Of a stretch of 64,000 bases of DNA, positions 26,501 to 37,219 are shown one piece after another. Position 1 is the first letter of the stretch. Each line of letters opens with the position of its first letter. The stretch comes from Campylorhamphus procurvoides. Taxonomy: Eukaryota > Chordata > Aves > Passeriformes > Dendrocolaptidae. The stretch is taken from contig WBMV01001030.1 in assembly GCA_013396655.1 (NCBI GenBank), positions 147,388 to 211,387 of the forward strand, read 5' to 3'. The notes below the pieces were generated by a model. It saw only the letters and a list, made by a program, of their open reading frames with translations. It searched no databases and was not told the DNA's origin. A program made the translations under genes and the position numbers.

Positions 26501-29500
26501 TAGTGCCACTGTCCAGCCAGTTCCTTACCTTTCAAATGGCTGTGGACAGTGACTTTACTAGGTCTGAGGTTTTTATTGATCTAGTACTTCTTGCCTGATC
26601 TTCCTCCTCAGTTCATATCTGAGTGTCTGTAATCCCAAGGGTACTTGGCGTGCAGCTGAGAAGTGCTGTTGAAGCCATCTTCCCTGACTACCTTTTGATG
26701 TGGTTTTGATGTGTCAGTGTAGTTACGATAGCTAGCTGCTCACTAGGAGTGGGACCATCCCTCTCAGCTTTCCTCCCATCCCATTCCTAATATGGACAAT
26801 TGTGCTCAACTCCTCCTGCAGTAAACCAGTTCTGTGAGCTAAACCAGCAGAGAAAAACTAATCATGCCTAGAGAAAAAAAAAAAAAGGAAGAAAGAAGCA
26901 AAAGGAGGGAAGAGGGGAAAAAAAATAGTAACCTCCAGATCAACATTCCTCACTCTGTTAAGCAGAAAGCCTCTTTGGGTTTCCCAGAAAATGTACTGAA
27001 TCATCCCCCTCCTAGGAAAAGAAACAGCAAGCTTCAGCCATGGATGTTTACCCCATATCTTATTTGGTCATACACAGGTTAATGTTTGTGAGGTAAAGTT
27101 TATACTAAGGGCAAAACCCCCTTAACACTGATTTTTATTTGCCCAGGCCTGTAAATGTGGTCTGTTTTGGTGCCTGTTTTGGAGTAATGGGTTGCATTAC
27201 AGCACTTTCATTGGGAAACAAGACATTGGGAATTTTTTTAGCAAAATTCCAGCATATGGAGGTTTACTATGCATTTAAGAAAGACATGGCAGTGAGGAAG
27301 AAACCTTCATGGCTCTCACTGAAGGAAGGTAGAAGACTTTTTCTTATTTCTCTTTTTTTTTTTTTTTGTATCCTTCTCAGTTTTTAATTTTGTTTCAGGC
27401 TTGGAGAGAATATAAAGGGGAAGGAGGAGATTTGAGTATCATTTTTGTTTTAAGGCAGCAACAAAGTATGGGAACACATTGCAAAACTGTATGTTAGTGT
27501 CTAGAGACAGGGTGTCATTTGGATGCTGCCTAACCCATGCCAAGCCCTCTTAGGTGTGAAGAAAAAGAAACCTTATACAAATCAAGAAAACTACAGTAAC
27601 AGTAGTGGCAGAGAGCATGAACTGACTGGATGGAAGAGCAGTAAACCTCTGGTGAGGTACAAGCCCTCCCAGCTTTGAGACAGAGTTTTTTTGTTTGCTG
27701 AGCAAGAAGTGAAAGGACTGTTCCCAAGCTCACCTGGCTCAGATAATTATGTAGCCATTGATCTTCCTATACAAAATACTGAAATACTTACCACGTTTTG
27801 GTGATGCCTTTTGGTAGAGCTTCATGTCCTTCAGCTCATCAATCAGGCAGTGTCTCTTACAGCTGCTGTACTAAAGAAAGCTAATAAAGGTGTAATGCAT
27901 CTTGTTATCCACCTGGTATTTTTACATCCTTCTTGAATCACTTTCTGCCCTGAGGCTTACCTTGAGATTAATTTGGTAAAATAAACTAATAGTTAATCTA
28001 AGCATTGTTCGTTCACCTGTATTTGTAGTGTGCTGTGCATATAGCTTGTGGAAAATGGCAGCATAGAACTGTGCAGGGTACCTGTTTCACTGGCTGCTGG
28101 ATTTCCCTCCTGGAGATTTTAAGCAAGAAGAGGTTATCACAAACCTTTGCATATCTCATCTTTGGCTTAAAACTGAGTTTTGTTTTGCCTGGATATAATG
28201 CTGCAGGAGCAGTGGTAATCCATCATGTCAAACTCTGCTTTCACTTAAATTCAATCACTTGAGTTTTTTCCCTGAGTTCAAGCTGTTGAAAAGTATTGCC
28301 AGTGACAGGGAAGACTGAGTGTAACTAGAGGATCACTTGTGGAACAAAACCATACTCACAAAGCATTTGAAATTTGTTTTTAAATACTAGTTCATTATAT
28401 TTGTTTGAATTATTGGTTTATATGATTGTTGTTGTTGTTATATTAGGATCTTTATGTGGATGCCCTGCTCCTGGCATAAATGTCAATTTGTGTGTGCGTA
28501 TGAATGTTGACCATAGTAGAAGATCCACAGAGTTCACATAATTTGTTTTTTTAATCTAAATCAATTTCCAAACCAATTGAGATAAATTATGAGGAATTCT
28601 TCAGAGGCAAGGCCTGGGAGCAGAGCTTGACATGAATAAAGGTGACATCATTCATCATCTGCACAGGCTTTGGCACAATACTTGACTGAAATTCCCTCAA
28701 TAAGCAAACAGCGCATTAACACCGGCTCTACAACACCTTCCCTGTTGCATAATGGTGTTTGTGCTGGGGTATTATTAAAAACCCAGGCAGCGATTCCACC
28801 CTGCCTCAGCCTCTGCTACTGGCAAAGAGTTGCAGGCACACGTTGTTGCAATGCACTTAGTTGTGCCTTGTGCAGCCTGGGAATGGGGCACTGAGTAACC
28901 ATGGGTGTCCGTGTGGTCAGGGCAGCCCCACTCGCACCCGTCAGCTGGTGGTTGTGGTGGTGCTGTAGGCATCCGGGCAGTTACCTCTGCCCTCTGTGAC
29001 TGTGGGCTGTGCAGAGCCAATTATGATAAAATCAAGATCACTGTCTTCAGAAGAGCCTATGGGGTTAAGAGTTTCCAGATACAGCAACAGACCTGTTGGT
29101 TCAGGAGCAAGTCCTAGCCCGATCTGACAAGGAAGGGCATTTTAATGAAATTTTAATTCTTTGCTGCTGAAGCAAAGTAGGATTGTGGTTTCAGAAGGTG
29201 TGTTGGTCTTCAAATCTGGGAGCATTAAGGAAAGGAAATAATATAAATCTCTCTTAGTGAAGCATTCCCAACACACAGTAGCTGTTGCCAGCCAGTCCTC
29301 AGGTCATCTGTAGCTGGCGTAGCTCTCTGTAGCAAATTTGAGGCACTGTTTCCCTCCTTGATGCTTGGATGCTTGATGCCTCAGCAGATCTGTGTATCAT
29401 TGGCAGGTGAAAATAAAAATGAGAGTTTTTATTATTTATTTGTCTAGTGCTACTTGATTGTCTTCTTTTTTTATCTGATGTTAGTATTTCCATTGGATGT

Positions 29501-32142
29501 ATTGACTTTCTAAAGTTGTTTGTGGCAGTGTCCCTTCTGCATCCACACTGAGGAAAGCAGAGGGCAGGCTGTCAGGATCACAGGGAATGCGGCAAAGTGG
29601 AGAGTGGAAACCAAGCACCCTCACTTAATCACAAACCTTTGCTGGGCAAAAGTAATCTTATTTTTTTGACTTCTTGCATTTCACATGTATGCTTCCTTTT
29701 AATCTCTGTATTTCTCCTCGTGTATTGCATATCTCTTGTGTTTTACCAATATGTCTCCTACAGAGCTGATTTTCTCTGGATTTTAAATGTTATTTAAGTG
29801 TTATTTCTAAACATTATTTTAAAATTGGCAAAGATTCATACTTTGGAACCATCAGAACTCAGAAGCTACTGCCTCCATGCCCTTTCGCTGCAGCCTCAAG
29901 AAAGGAAATACAGGAAGGTACCAGTCAGTGGCACAGTCAAGAGGCCACAATATGTTGGTAACAGCACTGGTTTGCCTCTGCTCCCAGCAGCATGTGGTGA
30001 TCCACTGCTGGTGCCAGACTCCCCCATTCGGGTGGGCAGGAGGAAGCAGTGTTGAACTGTGAGAGGTTTCACCTATGGCTGTAGGTATGAAGTGGCCTTG
30101 GGGTGGTGGCCCATGGGGTTCCTTCAAGGCTCGAGCTTTGCTTCAAGGACACTGAGTGTGTCAGGTGTCTCCTAGTGAGTGTATATAGTGGATGAAATAG
30201 TGCAAACTGTTCCCACCTATGAAAGCATACTTCCACCCACTCATATCCTTAACCTGTGAGAGGAAACTTAGGGCTGACTTTGACAAGATATTCCAAGTAC
30301 CTAGAGATGCAGGTGGATATCCACAGGGTTTCTGAACACACCAAGGCAAACACACTTAAAAGTAAAGGGGCCTCAGAGGTCAACCATTTGTATGCGAGCT
30401 AAGCAAGTGAGTATAAATAGCCAGTTTTCCCAGAAGAAAGAAGGAGCAAGGCTGGCAACTGAGCCTACAGCTCTACAGTCTGTCATGGTTTTTCCTTGTG
30501 CTAACACTGTCAGATCTAGGGAATTAAACCAGTATTTTTCACTGGATTGGGTTTTCCAGTAGATCATCTCAGATCATAGTGAAACTGCTTCCCTTGTTCT
30601 TGTCTCTTTGCTCCCCTGGGGCATAAACCTGGGGCCACTGAAGGTGGAAAGGACTGTGGTGCTGTAAATGCATCCTAGAGCTCCCTGTGCTGTAACCTGC
30701 GGGCAGGACCATACATGGTCAGGTCATCATCCCTGAAGTTCCTGAAGGGCATATCTGCCTGCCTACGTCAGAGGTTGGCTTTGATTTGTGCATAACTGCC
30801 CCTTGGGGAGCAGTTGTCATTCCAGCTCCATGGACTCCTCCTGTGCTGTCAGATATATGGAAAACCTTTCCTGGTTTGTTTTATTTCAAAACATGAAACC
30901 TTGTTTATTTTGAAGAGTTTTCTCATTAACTTCTCTGAAATAATTATCCTTGAGATTTTTCTGTTGTTGTGCTAGGTTTCATCCACCTTACTGCATGCTT
31001 TTACCTTTCATAGCTGACTCATGACTTTTTACTTTAAGTGAACAAGTGAGATGATGCTTAATTAAAACTCTTGGAATGGGTGGTGATCATTAAAGTGTGA
31101 TGATGCAGAGGGTGAACTCCTGTTTATCCACAAAACTAATCGGGCTTGAGAGGTGGGTGTTAAGCCATTGTCCTGACTGGAGAAGCTGCCTCTGAAGCAC
31201 AAGGGTTTAATTCATTTTCTACTCCTTGGTCTCTGTTCTGTGATTGCCAACAAAGGTAGCAATTACCAGGTTATCTCAGGAGATGTTCCCTGGTGTGGAT
31301 AATTTGGAACTGGGAAACCACACTGACAACTCAGCAGATTTCTTACAGGCCAGAGAACACCCCTAGCCTGGTCAGTAATATAAGAAAGTTTTTACCTAGA
31401 CTAAATTTGTGCTAATGCCTTAGGACAAAAGGTTTCATATCCTTTACAGGTCTCTTGAAGTATTCAATTGTTTGAAGGATCAGCTCTACCCAAACACAGT
31501 CAAGAATGTAGTATATGCTGTAAAGGGTCATTCAGTTTGTGCCTGTCTTTTTAGTGTCTTTTTTTTTTTAAGGCAACTTCTGTGGCATAATTTATGCTTC
31601 ACATAACAAGTATGCATGCTGTCGAATTTGTTGTATAAAAATAAAGAAAAAATCACAGCAACACATTTGTTCTTGTGGAAGCAGCATGAATCAAAGGAGC
31701 TGGTTCGGGAATGACTTTCACAATTTGCAAATGCCTAAGGGGAGTTATGATAGCTGGTTCCTTAGCCCAACGTTCAACGGTACCATACAATTGAGTATTT
31801 GAGCACTGAAACACAGCAGTTTGAGATTTAAAAAAAAAAATTATAAAAAAGAGAGAAAAAAGTAGTAAAATAATTGACTACTTGAAATAATTTAACAAGG
31901 ACTGTAGTGGATTAAAGAGGAATTGTAGTGGGTTTTTCATTGCTGGTACTTTTGAATCAAGATCAAATGTTTTGTTCATGCAGATAGTAATTGTAGGAAA
32001 CTCTTATAACCACATTAGTTCAGACTAGAAGATCACAATGGTTGGTTTTGTCCTGATAATCTGTAAGTGCATTGTCCAGAACAATGTAGTAGTTTCTGTA
32101 CTCAACCAGAAAAGTCCAGGAAGAAAAGAACCATGCAGCCAA
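26501..32142. other. Intergenic, nothing firmly recognised
   Basis: It contains a near-homopurine tract (26,870-26,925, one interrupting C), a 15-base T run (27,353-27,367) and a (GTT)n stretch near 28,425. A region at about 30,200-30,360 faintly resembles a very old CR1 segment but is too diverged to call. No gene seen. Confidence 0.45.
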
Positions 32143-32364
32143 CTATCTCTGTACACCCTCTGACACTTCAGCATCAGGGAGAGCGTTAGCAAAATGGAGG
32201 ACAGTTTGACTGACCAGGAAAGTGAACATCTCTTCTTTTACTTCAGTAGACTCTTGGTCAGGAGACTTCACAAATTTATCTACAGCCACTGAGTTGGTTG
32301 TGGTACAGAAGTTCCCAGAGGAGATTCTCATTTTTGCAATGTGCTTTGCAGAAGTGTTGAGCAA
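32143..32364 (-). pseudogene. Unassigned 73-codon frame with protein-like composition, possible remnant
   Basis: A - strand frame of 73 residues from ATG to TAG has balanced, protein-like composition, with stretches such as SPDQESTEVKEEMFTFLVSQ and LHFANALPDAEVSEGVQR. I do not recognise the family. No clear splice sites or polyadenylation signal were tied to it, and an overlapping + strand frame (32,222-32,416) is also open, which can occur by chance. It may be a decayed processed copy or repeat-derived sequence. It sits about 0.4 kb left of the CpG island. Confidence 0.25.
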
Positions 32365-32799
32365 TTCGTGTGGGGAGTTGCTGAGAAAAGGTCAGGTGCC
32401 TCTGAACAAGGAGTAGATGATATATGCAAATTGTTGGTATTTATTTAGTCAAATAGTAGGAAAGAATAAACATTATTCCTGACATTTCCATTTTTGATTA
32501 ATGATGAATGGAGTTGGCAGATGTTCAGCTGGCCGCCAGATGGGGTCTGCTCAGTCCAGCAAACAGAATAGGAACAGTCTCAGTCTCAAAGCCAGCACTG
32601 ACTGACAAAAGCACTGACAAAATTTCCGGCTTATCCAAGTGATACACCAATTTTGACCTCAAAGCGACTTAGCCGTTTCAGAATGGAGGTAGTACAACCA
32701 GCGAAACTGCTTATGGAAGGGAAATGGGGTGTGGAAGGATGGGAGCTGGTTAGTTTGCTGGAGTTTCAAGCAGGTTTTTCTCTGCCCCAGGAACCACGG

Positions 32800-34760
32800 A
32801 CTGTGGTTTTTATTCCCTGAGGTTGGATCCGCTCGGGGCCTCCTGCATTCGCCCACGGTTCCAGGTGTGATGGTCAGGTCTCTGGGCACATCTCCTCGGT
32901 TGGTGTTGGGGATCGGCTGCCTGTGGCATCGCTAGCCCGGGGATGGGCTGTGCCATGTGAGATCGGATACCCCGGCGCTGGCCCCGGTCTGTGGGGCGGC
33001 CGGTCTGTCTGCCTGCTCCTGGCGATGGGGAATCAGCCCATGGGAGGAGGGGTGTGGGCTTTTCCAGGTCCGGCGTGAGACTCGCGTGTGCCTGGTCGGG
33101 GACAGGGCTGGGGACAGCGACGCTGCTCGGAGCGCCTCAGTCCGCAGCAGCCGCCGCTCCCGTACCCTTCAGGGCCGGCTTCCCTCAGCGCCCTGCGAAC
33201 AAAGCCATTCAAATCTGGAGGAGTGAATTTTAATCCATGCAAATTCGGTTCCTGGGGGAAGCGATAAGTGTCTGAGAAGTGCCCTGTCTCAGTCCCGGTC
33301 GCGGGACCTCGGGTGGAGACTGGCAGGACACGCGGCTGTGTCACTGCTGCCCCTGGCAGAGGAAGGGGGGTGGTTTGGGGTGTGTGTGGTACTGCTTTGA
33401 CCCCGAGATGCAGCGCGAATAAATTCCCTTTGATAATGACTTCCCCAGGGAGACAAAAGAGCGGGAGGGAAGAGGAAATTTGACCGCGGTGTTCACGGTT
33501 ACACTGGCGGTGCCGGGGGGAAGCTGGCCGCCTGCCTTTGAAGCCGAGCCACCCGCCTCTCGGGGTTTTTTATGCCTGCGGGGATGGGGGAAATGGTAAA
33601 AGCGAGGGCTGGCAGCCGCCTAGAAAATGGCCCGGTGCTACCTTCTCCGTGCGTAAGCTGGGGCTCGGACTCAGCTTTCTCACTTGAGATGTGCCAGAGG
33701 AAGCAGTGATGGACGGCTGCTCGCTGTGGTCCTTGGCTTCGGATTTGGTTTATTATTTTATTATCTAGAACAAATGTTTTCCCATGCTGACCCGAGCCCT
33801 TCCCGTCCCGGTGCGCGGGGCGGCGGTGGCGGGGCTGGGCAGGGTCAGCCCGGGGCGGCCGGAGCGTGCTCAGGGTGGGGTGGGAAATCTATTTCAGGCG
33901 TAAACACGAACAAAAGCGCTGTCCGTCGTGTCCTGAGCGCAGAATTTATTGCTTCTGCAGGCGCTCGGTCCCTCGGGTGGGGAGGCGGCAGGGCCGGCGA
34001 CCCCTCCTGCCCCGGGGCCGGTGGCAGGAGCCGCTCCCCCTTCCCTCACTCCGTCCCCCGCCTCGGGCAGCGCCTGGAGCGAAGGTCGCCGGTGGGAGAT
34101 CGGCCCTGCCGCCCGACGGAGGAGCGGTGAGGGGCGCTGGGGCACGCCGGGGGGCGCTGGGTCCGGGGCGAGCCGGGGAGGAGCGCTCGGGAGCGCCTTC
34201 CCCGCTGCTTGCGGCCCCGCGGGAGGGGGCGGAGGGCGGCGCAGGGATCGCTCCCNNNNNNNNNNNNNNNNNNNNNNNNNNNNNNNNNNNNNNNNNNNNN
34301 NNNNNNNNNNNNNNNNNNNNNNNNNNNNNNNNNNNNNNNNNNNNNNNNNNNNNNNNNNNNNNNNNNNNNNNNNNNNNNNNNNNNNNNNNNNNNNNNNNNN
34401 NNNNNNNNCGGGGAGCGGCGCGGCTGCGGCTCTGGTGCCCGACAGAGGTAATTTGTGGTTACTTGTGTATCCGCTCTCCCTGCAGGCAGCGCCGCCGGAG
34501 GGGCAGCGTGAGTGAGCGGGTGCTTGCCCTTGGATGCCGGTGCCTTGGCGCATCCGGCTGCAGAGCGTGGGGGCCCGAGGGGCTGGGGGCCCCACCGTAA
34601 CCTCTTGGAAACTTGGCCAGGGTCGATAGAAGCCCACCTGTCCTCCAGGGAGCTCTGCCGGCTGAGAGCGGCACCGTCCCGGGCTCCTCCGGGAGAAGCG
34701 TTCGCAGAGCTCGGCGGGGCTGTCAGGGTGCACGGGGCTAGGCGCGGAATTCCTTTACTC
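32800..34760 (+). promoter_or_regulatory. PRICKLE1: CpG island, probable PRICKLE1 promoter and first (non-coding) exon
   Basis: About 2 kb is strongly GC-rich with many CpG dinucleotides, in sharp contrast to the AT-rich sequence either side. It is the only such island in the window. It lies about 6 kb 5' of the PRICKLE1 start codon on the same strand, where the family has a non-coding first exon. Possible + strand splice donors are CGACAGAG|GTAATT (donor GT at 34,448) and GGAGCG|GTGAGG (GT near 34,127). I cannot place the transcription start, and 153 bases in its core are unknown. Promoter assignment to PRICKLE1 is inference from position; a divergent non-coding transcript is also possible. 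Confidence 0.6.
34256..34408. other. Assembly gap, 153 Ns
   Basis: Runs of N interrupt the most GC-rich part of the island, where avian assemblies often lose coverage. The gap may hide part of the first exon or promoter core. Open frames spanning it are not meaningful. Confidence 0.98.
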
Positions 34761-35456
34761 TTCTGTTTTCTTACAATTCCAGCCTTGTGACTTATTGAAC
34801 ACGTTCTTCAAGTGTTTTCTCTGGAAACTTGTCTCAAATGAGGGCTGTGAGCCCTAACAAAGAAGGGTGTTGTTCGAGAGCCAACAGGTGACGGGGTGAA
34901 ACCTGAGTATATGTGTACATTGGAGTAAAGTCTGGCTGCTGTTTAAAATAGAATTTAAAAAAATCAATGGGAGACTGTAAAAGGCAGGATTTCTTTCTTT
35001 CTAAATCTGTACACCCTCCTAAGGAGACTGGGGGGGAAGCATCCGTGAGAATACCGCTTCCTCGGCTGGAGGTTTGGGTCTTGCCTTACCGCAGCGTGAG
35101 CTTGAGTTTCCATCAGGGCTGTACAGTGCCAAGGACAACTCGGCCAAATCAGATGTGTTGGCGTGGGGCGATGGTTTGTCACGGGGCTTCCTCCTTTTGT
35201 TAATGGAGGTAGCCTGTCTTTGCATTGTGGCTAGTCAAAAGAAAATACCCCGAGAAGGATCATCTGATTTCCGGCTGGAAAAGTGATCTTTGTGCTAGGA
35301 TGCTAGAGGAGGAAAGCAGTTAACTCCTCTGTCAGTCCTTGTATGCTGGCTAAGGAAAGGGAAAAAAGTTCTTACTTTCAGGGTCCATCATTGTTGAATG
35401 AACAAGTAGACAGGCTCCACTCCTTCCCCCACTGCTCTGGGTAGTTTATTACTCAA
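34660..35456. repeat. Perfect 797-bp direct repeat, copy 1 (assembly overlap)
   Basis: By reading both copies, this segment matches 35,900-36,696 at a constant offset of 1,240 bases. The copy ends exactly at a single N (35,457), and the second copy begins immediately after another single N (35,899). Perfect identity with N-bounded ends is the signature of two contig ends that overlap but were not merged. Confidence 0.9.
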
Positions 35457-35457
35457 N
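35457..35457. other. Single-N contig join
   Basis: One N follows 'tattactcaa' and precedes a poly-G run (to about 35,482). It marks the end of one contig and the start of the misplaced 35,458-35,898 piece. Confidence 0.9.
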
Positions 35458-35898
35458 GGGGGGGGGGCGGAGGGGGGGGGGGTGGAGATAATCAGTGAGC
35501 TGGAAATCCTGGCACGGGGATAACCTTCATACAGGCTTCAGCAACAGCTTTGCTCTAGGTTTGATGTCCCAATATTTTTTGTACCCATAGGTTTGTAATT
35601 AGGAGTGTAGTTTGTCTTTGCCTCTAAGGAATTTGTCATTTTATGGCTGTTTTAATTCATCAGTGGAAAAAGCACATTAATTGCTTTTCTTTTTAAATCG
35701 AATTTAGCTGTGTAATTCAATTATGTTATTCATAGTTGTCAACCTGCCAGTGAAATACCTCCTTGTAGACTATAAAGTCTTTTTTAAGAGGTAGTAGTTG
35801 AACAAAGCTGAAAACCTCAAAATGTTCCACAGACTTTAAGAAAGCAAAGCAAAACAAAACATCCTTGCTGTATTCTGTAGGTGTCATGGCAGGAGTAG
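35458..35898. other. Misplaced contig, 441 bp, starting with poly-G
   Basis: This piece lies between two single Ns. Its last 41 bases (35,858-35,898) are repeated exactly at 37,179-37,219, right after a third single N. It therefore belongs immediately before 37,220 and not between the two copies of the 797-bp repeat. Its left end is a long G-rich run (35,458-35,482), a likely sequencing stop. No gene content. Confidence 0.85.
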
Positions 35899-35899
35899 N
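35899..35899. other. Single-N contig join
   Basis: One N separates the misplaced piece from the second copy of the 797-bp repeat. Confidence 0.9.
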
Positions 35900-36696
35900 G
35901 GCTGAGAGCGGCACCGTCCCGGGCTCCTCCGGGAGAAGCGTTCGCAGAGCTCGGCGGGGCTGTCAGGGTGCACGGGGCTAGGCGCGGAATTCCTTTACTC
36001 TTCTGTTTTCTTACAATTCCAGCCTTGTGACTTATTGAACACGTTCTTCAAGTGTTTTCTCTGGAAACTTGTCTCAAATGAGGGCTGTGAGCCCTAACAA
36101 AGAAGGGTGTTGTTCGAGAGCCAACAGGTGACGGGGTGAAACCTGAGTATATGTGTACATTGGAGTAAAGTCTGGCTGCTGTTTAAAATAGAATTTAAAA
36201 AAATCAATGGGAGACTGTAAAAGGCAGGATTTCTTTCTTTCTAAATCTGTACACCCTCCTAAGGAGACTGGGGGGGAAGCATCCGTGAGAATACCGCTTC
36301 CTCGGCTGGAGGTTTGGGTCTTGCCTTACCGCAGCGTGAGCTTGAGTTTCCATCAGGGCTGTACAGTGCCAAGGACAACTCGGCCAAATCAGATGTGTTG
36401 GCGTGGGGCGATGGTTTGTCACGGGGCTTCCTCCTTTTGTTAATGGAGGTAGCCTGTCTTTGCATTGTGGCTAGTCAAAAGAAAATACCCCGAGAAGGAT
36501 CATCTGATTTCCGGCTGGAAAAGTGATCTTTGTGCTAGGATGCTAGAGGAGGAAAGCAGTTAACTCCTCTGTCAGTCCTTGTATGCTGGCTAAGGAAAGG
36601 GAAAAAAGTTCTTACTTTCAGGGTCCATCATTGTTGAATGAACAAGTAGACAGGCTCCACTCCTTCCCCCACTGCTCTGGGTAGTTTATTACTCAA
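35900..36696. repeat. Perfect 797-bp direct repeat, copy 2 (assembly overlap)
   Basis: Same sequence as 34,660-35,456. After the shared 'tattactcaa' this copy continues into unique sequence at 36,697, so this contig is the true extension of the one that stops at 35,456. Confidence 0.9.
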
Positions 36697-37177
36697 AGGA
36701 CTCGACAGTTGAAGAAGTCACTGGTGCTGATACAGATTCTGCTCATCAACTGGATCCAGATTTCCCAGGCATAGAACTCACTGTAAATATGTTACTTGTA
36801 CTGTAGCTAGGGAGTGGGACTTCCTGATCATATGCATAATACATATTGGAAATAGTATCTGAATTATTAGTAGGTTACTTTATGGTTGTTTATTGCTGCT
36901 GTATTACACCCTTCCTCTTCTAATATAGTAATCTTGCACCAGGGATTAAAGAAGCAGGTGAATGAGCTGGCCATGCTAATCTTAACTCGTTGAGTCTTCA
37001 TTGTGAATGGATGCATGTGATATGCATCTTGTATCCCCTATAGCCTTGTTAACAAGCCTTCTAACAAAAAAAGTTGTTAAAACAGTTTGCCCTGCAGGAC
37101 AGAGTAAAACAGCAGGGGATGGGCAAGGAGATGTTTGTCTAACTGTGCTCACAAATCATGACCTCTTCTATCTGGTC

Positions 37178-37178
37178 N
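37178..37178. other. Single-N contig join
   Basis: One N follows 'ctatctggtc' and precedes the second copy of the 41-base repeat (37,179-37,219). The 35,458-35,898 contig fits into this join. Confidence 0.9.
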
Positions 37179-37219
37179 AACATCCTTGCTGTATTCTGTA
37201 GGTGTCATGGCAGGAGTAG

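Noticed and set aside
29852..30127. 91-codon - strand frame as a gene
   Set aside because: No recognised family and an equally open + strand frame; no exon signals.
33684..34733. Long open frames on both strands across the CpG island, including a hydrophobic start at 33,684
   Set aside because: GC-rich DNA has few stop codons, several frames run through the N gap, and the composition is Gly/Pro/Arg/Ala low complexity. No splice or family support.
34660..36696. Recent tandem segmental duplication
   Set aside because: Both copies are identical over 797 bp and bounded by single Ns, and a second perfect overlap at 35,858/37,179 is consistent with misordered contigs.
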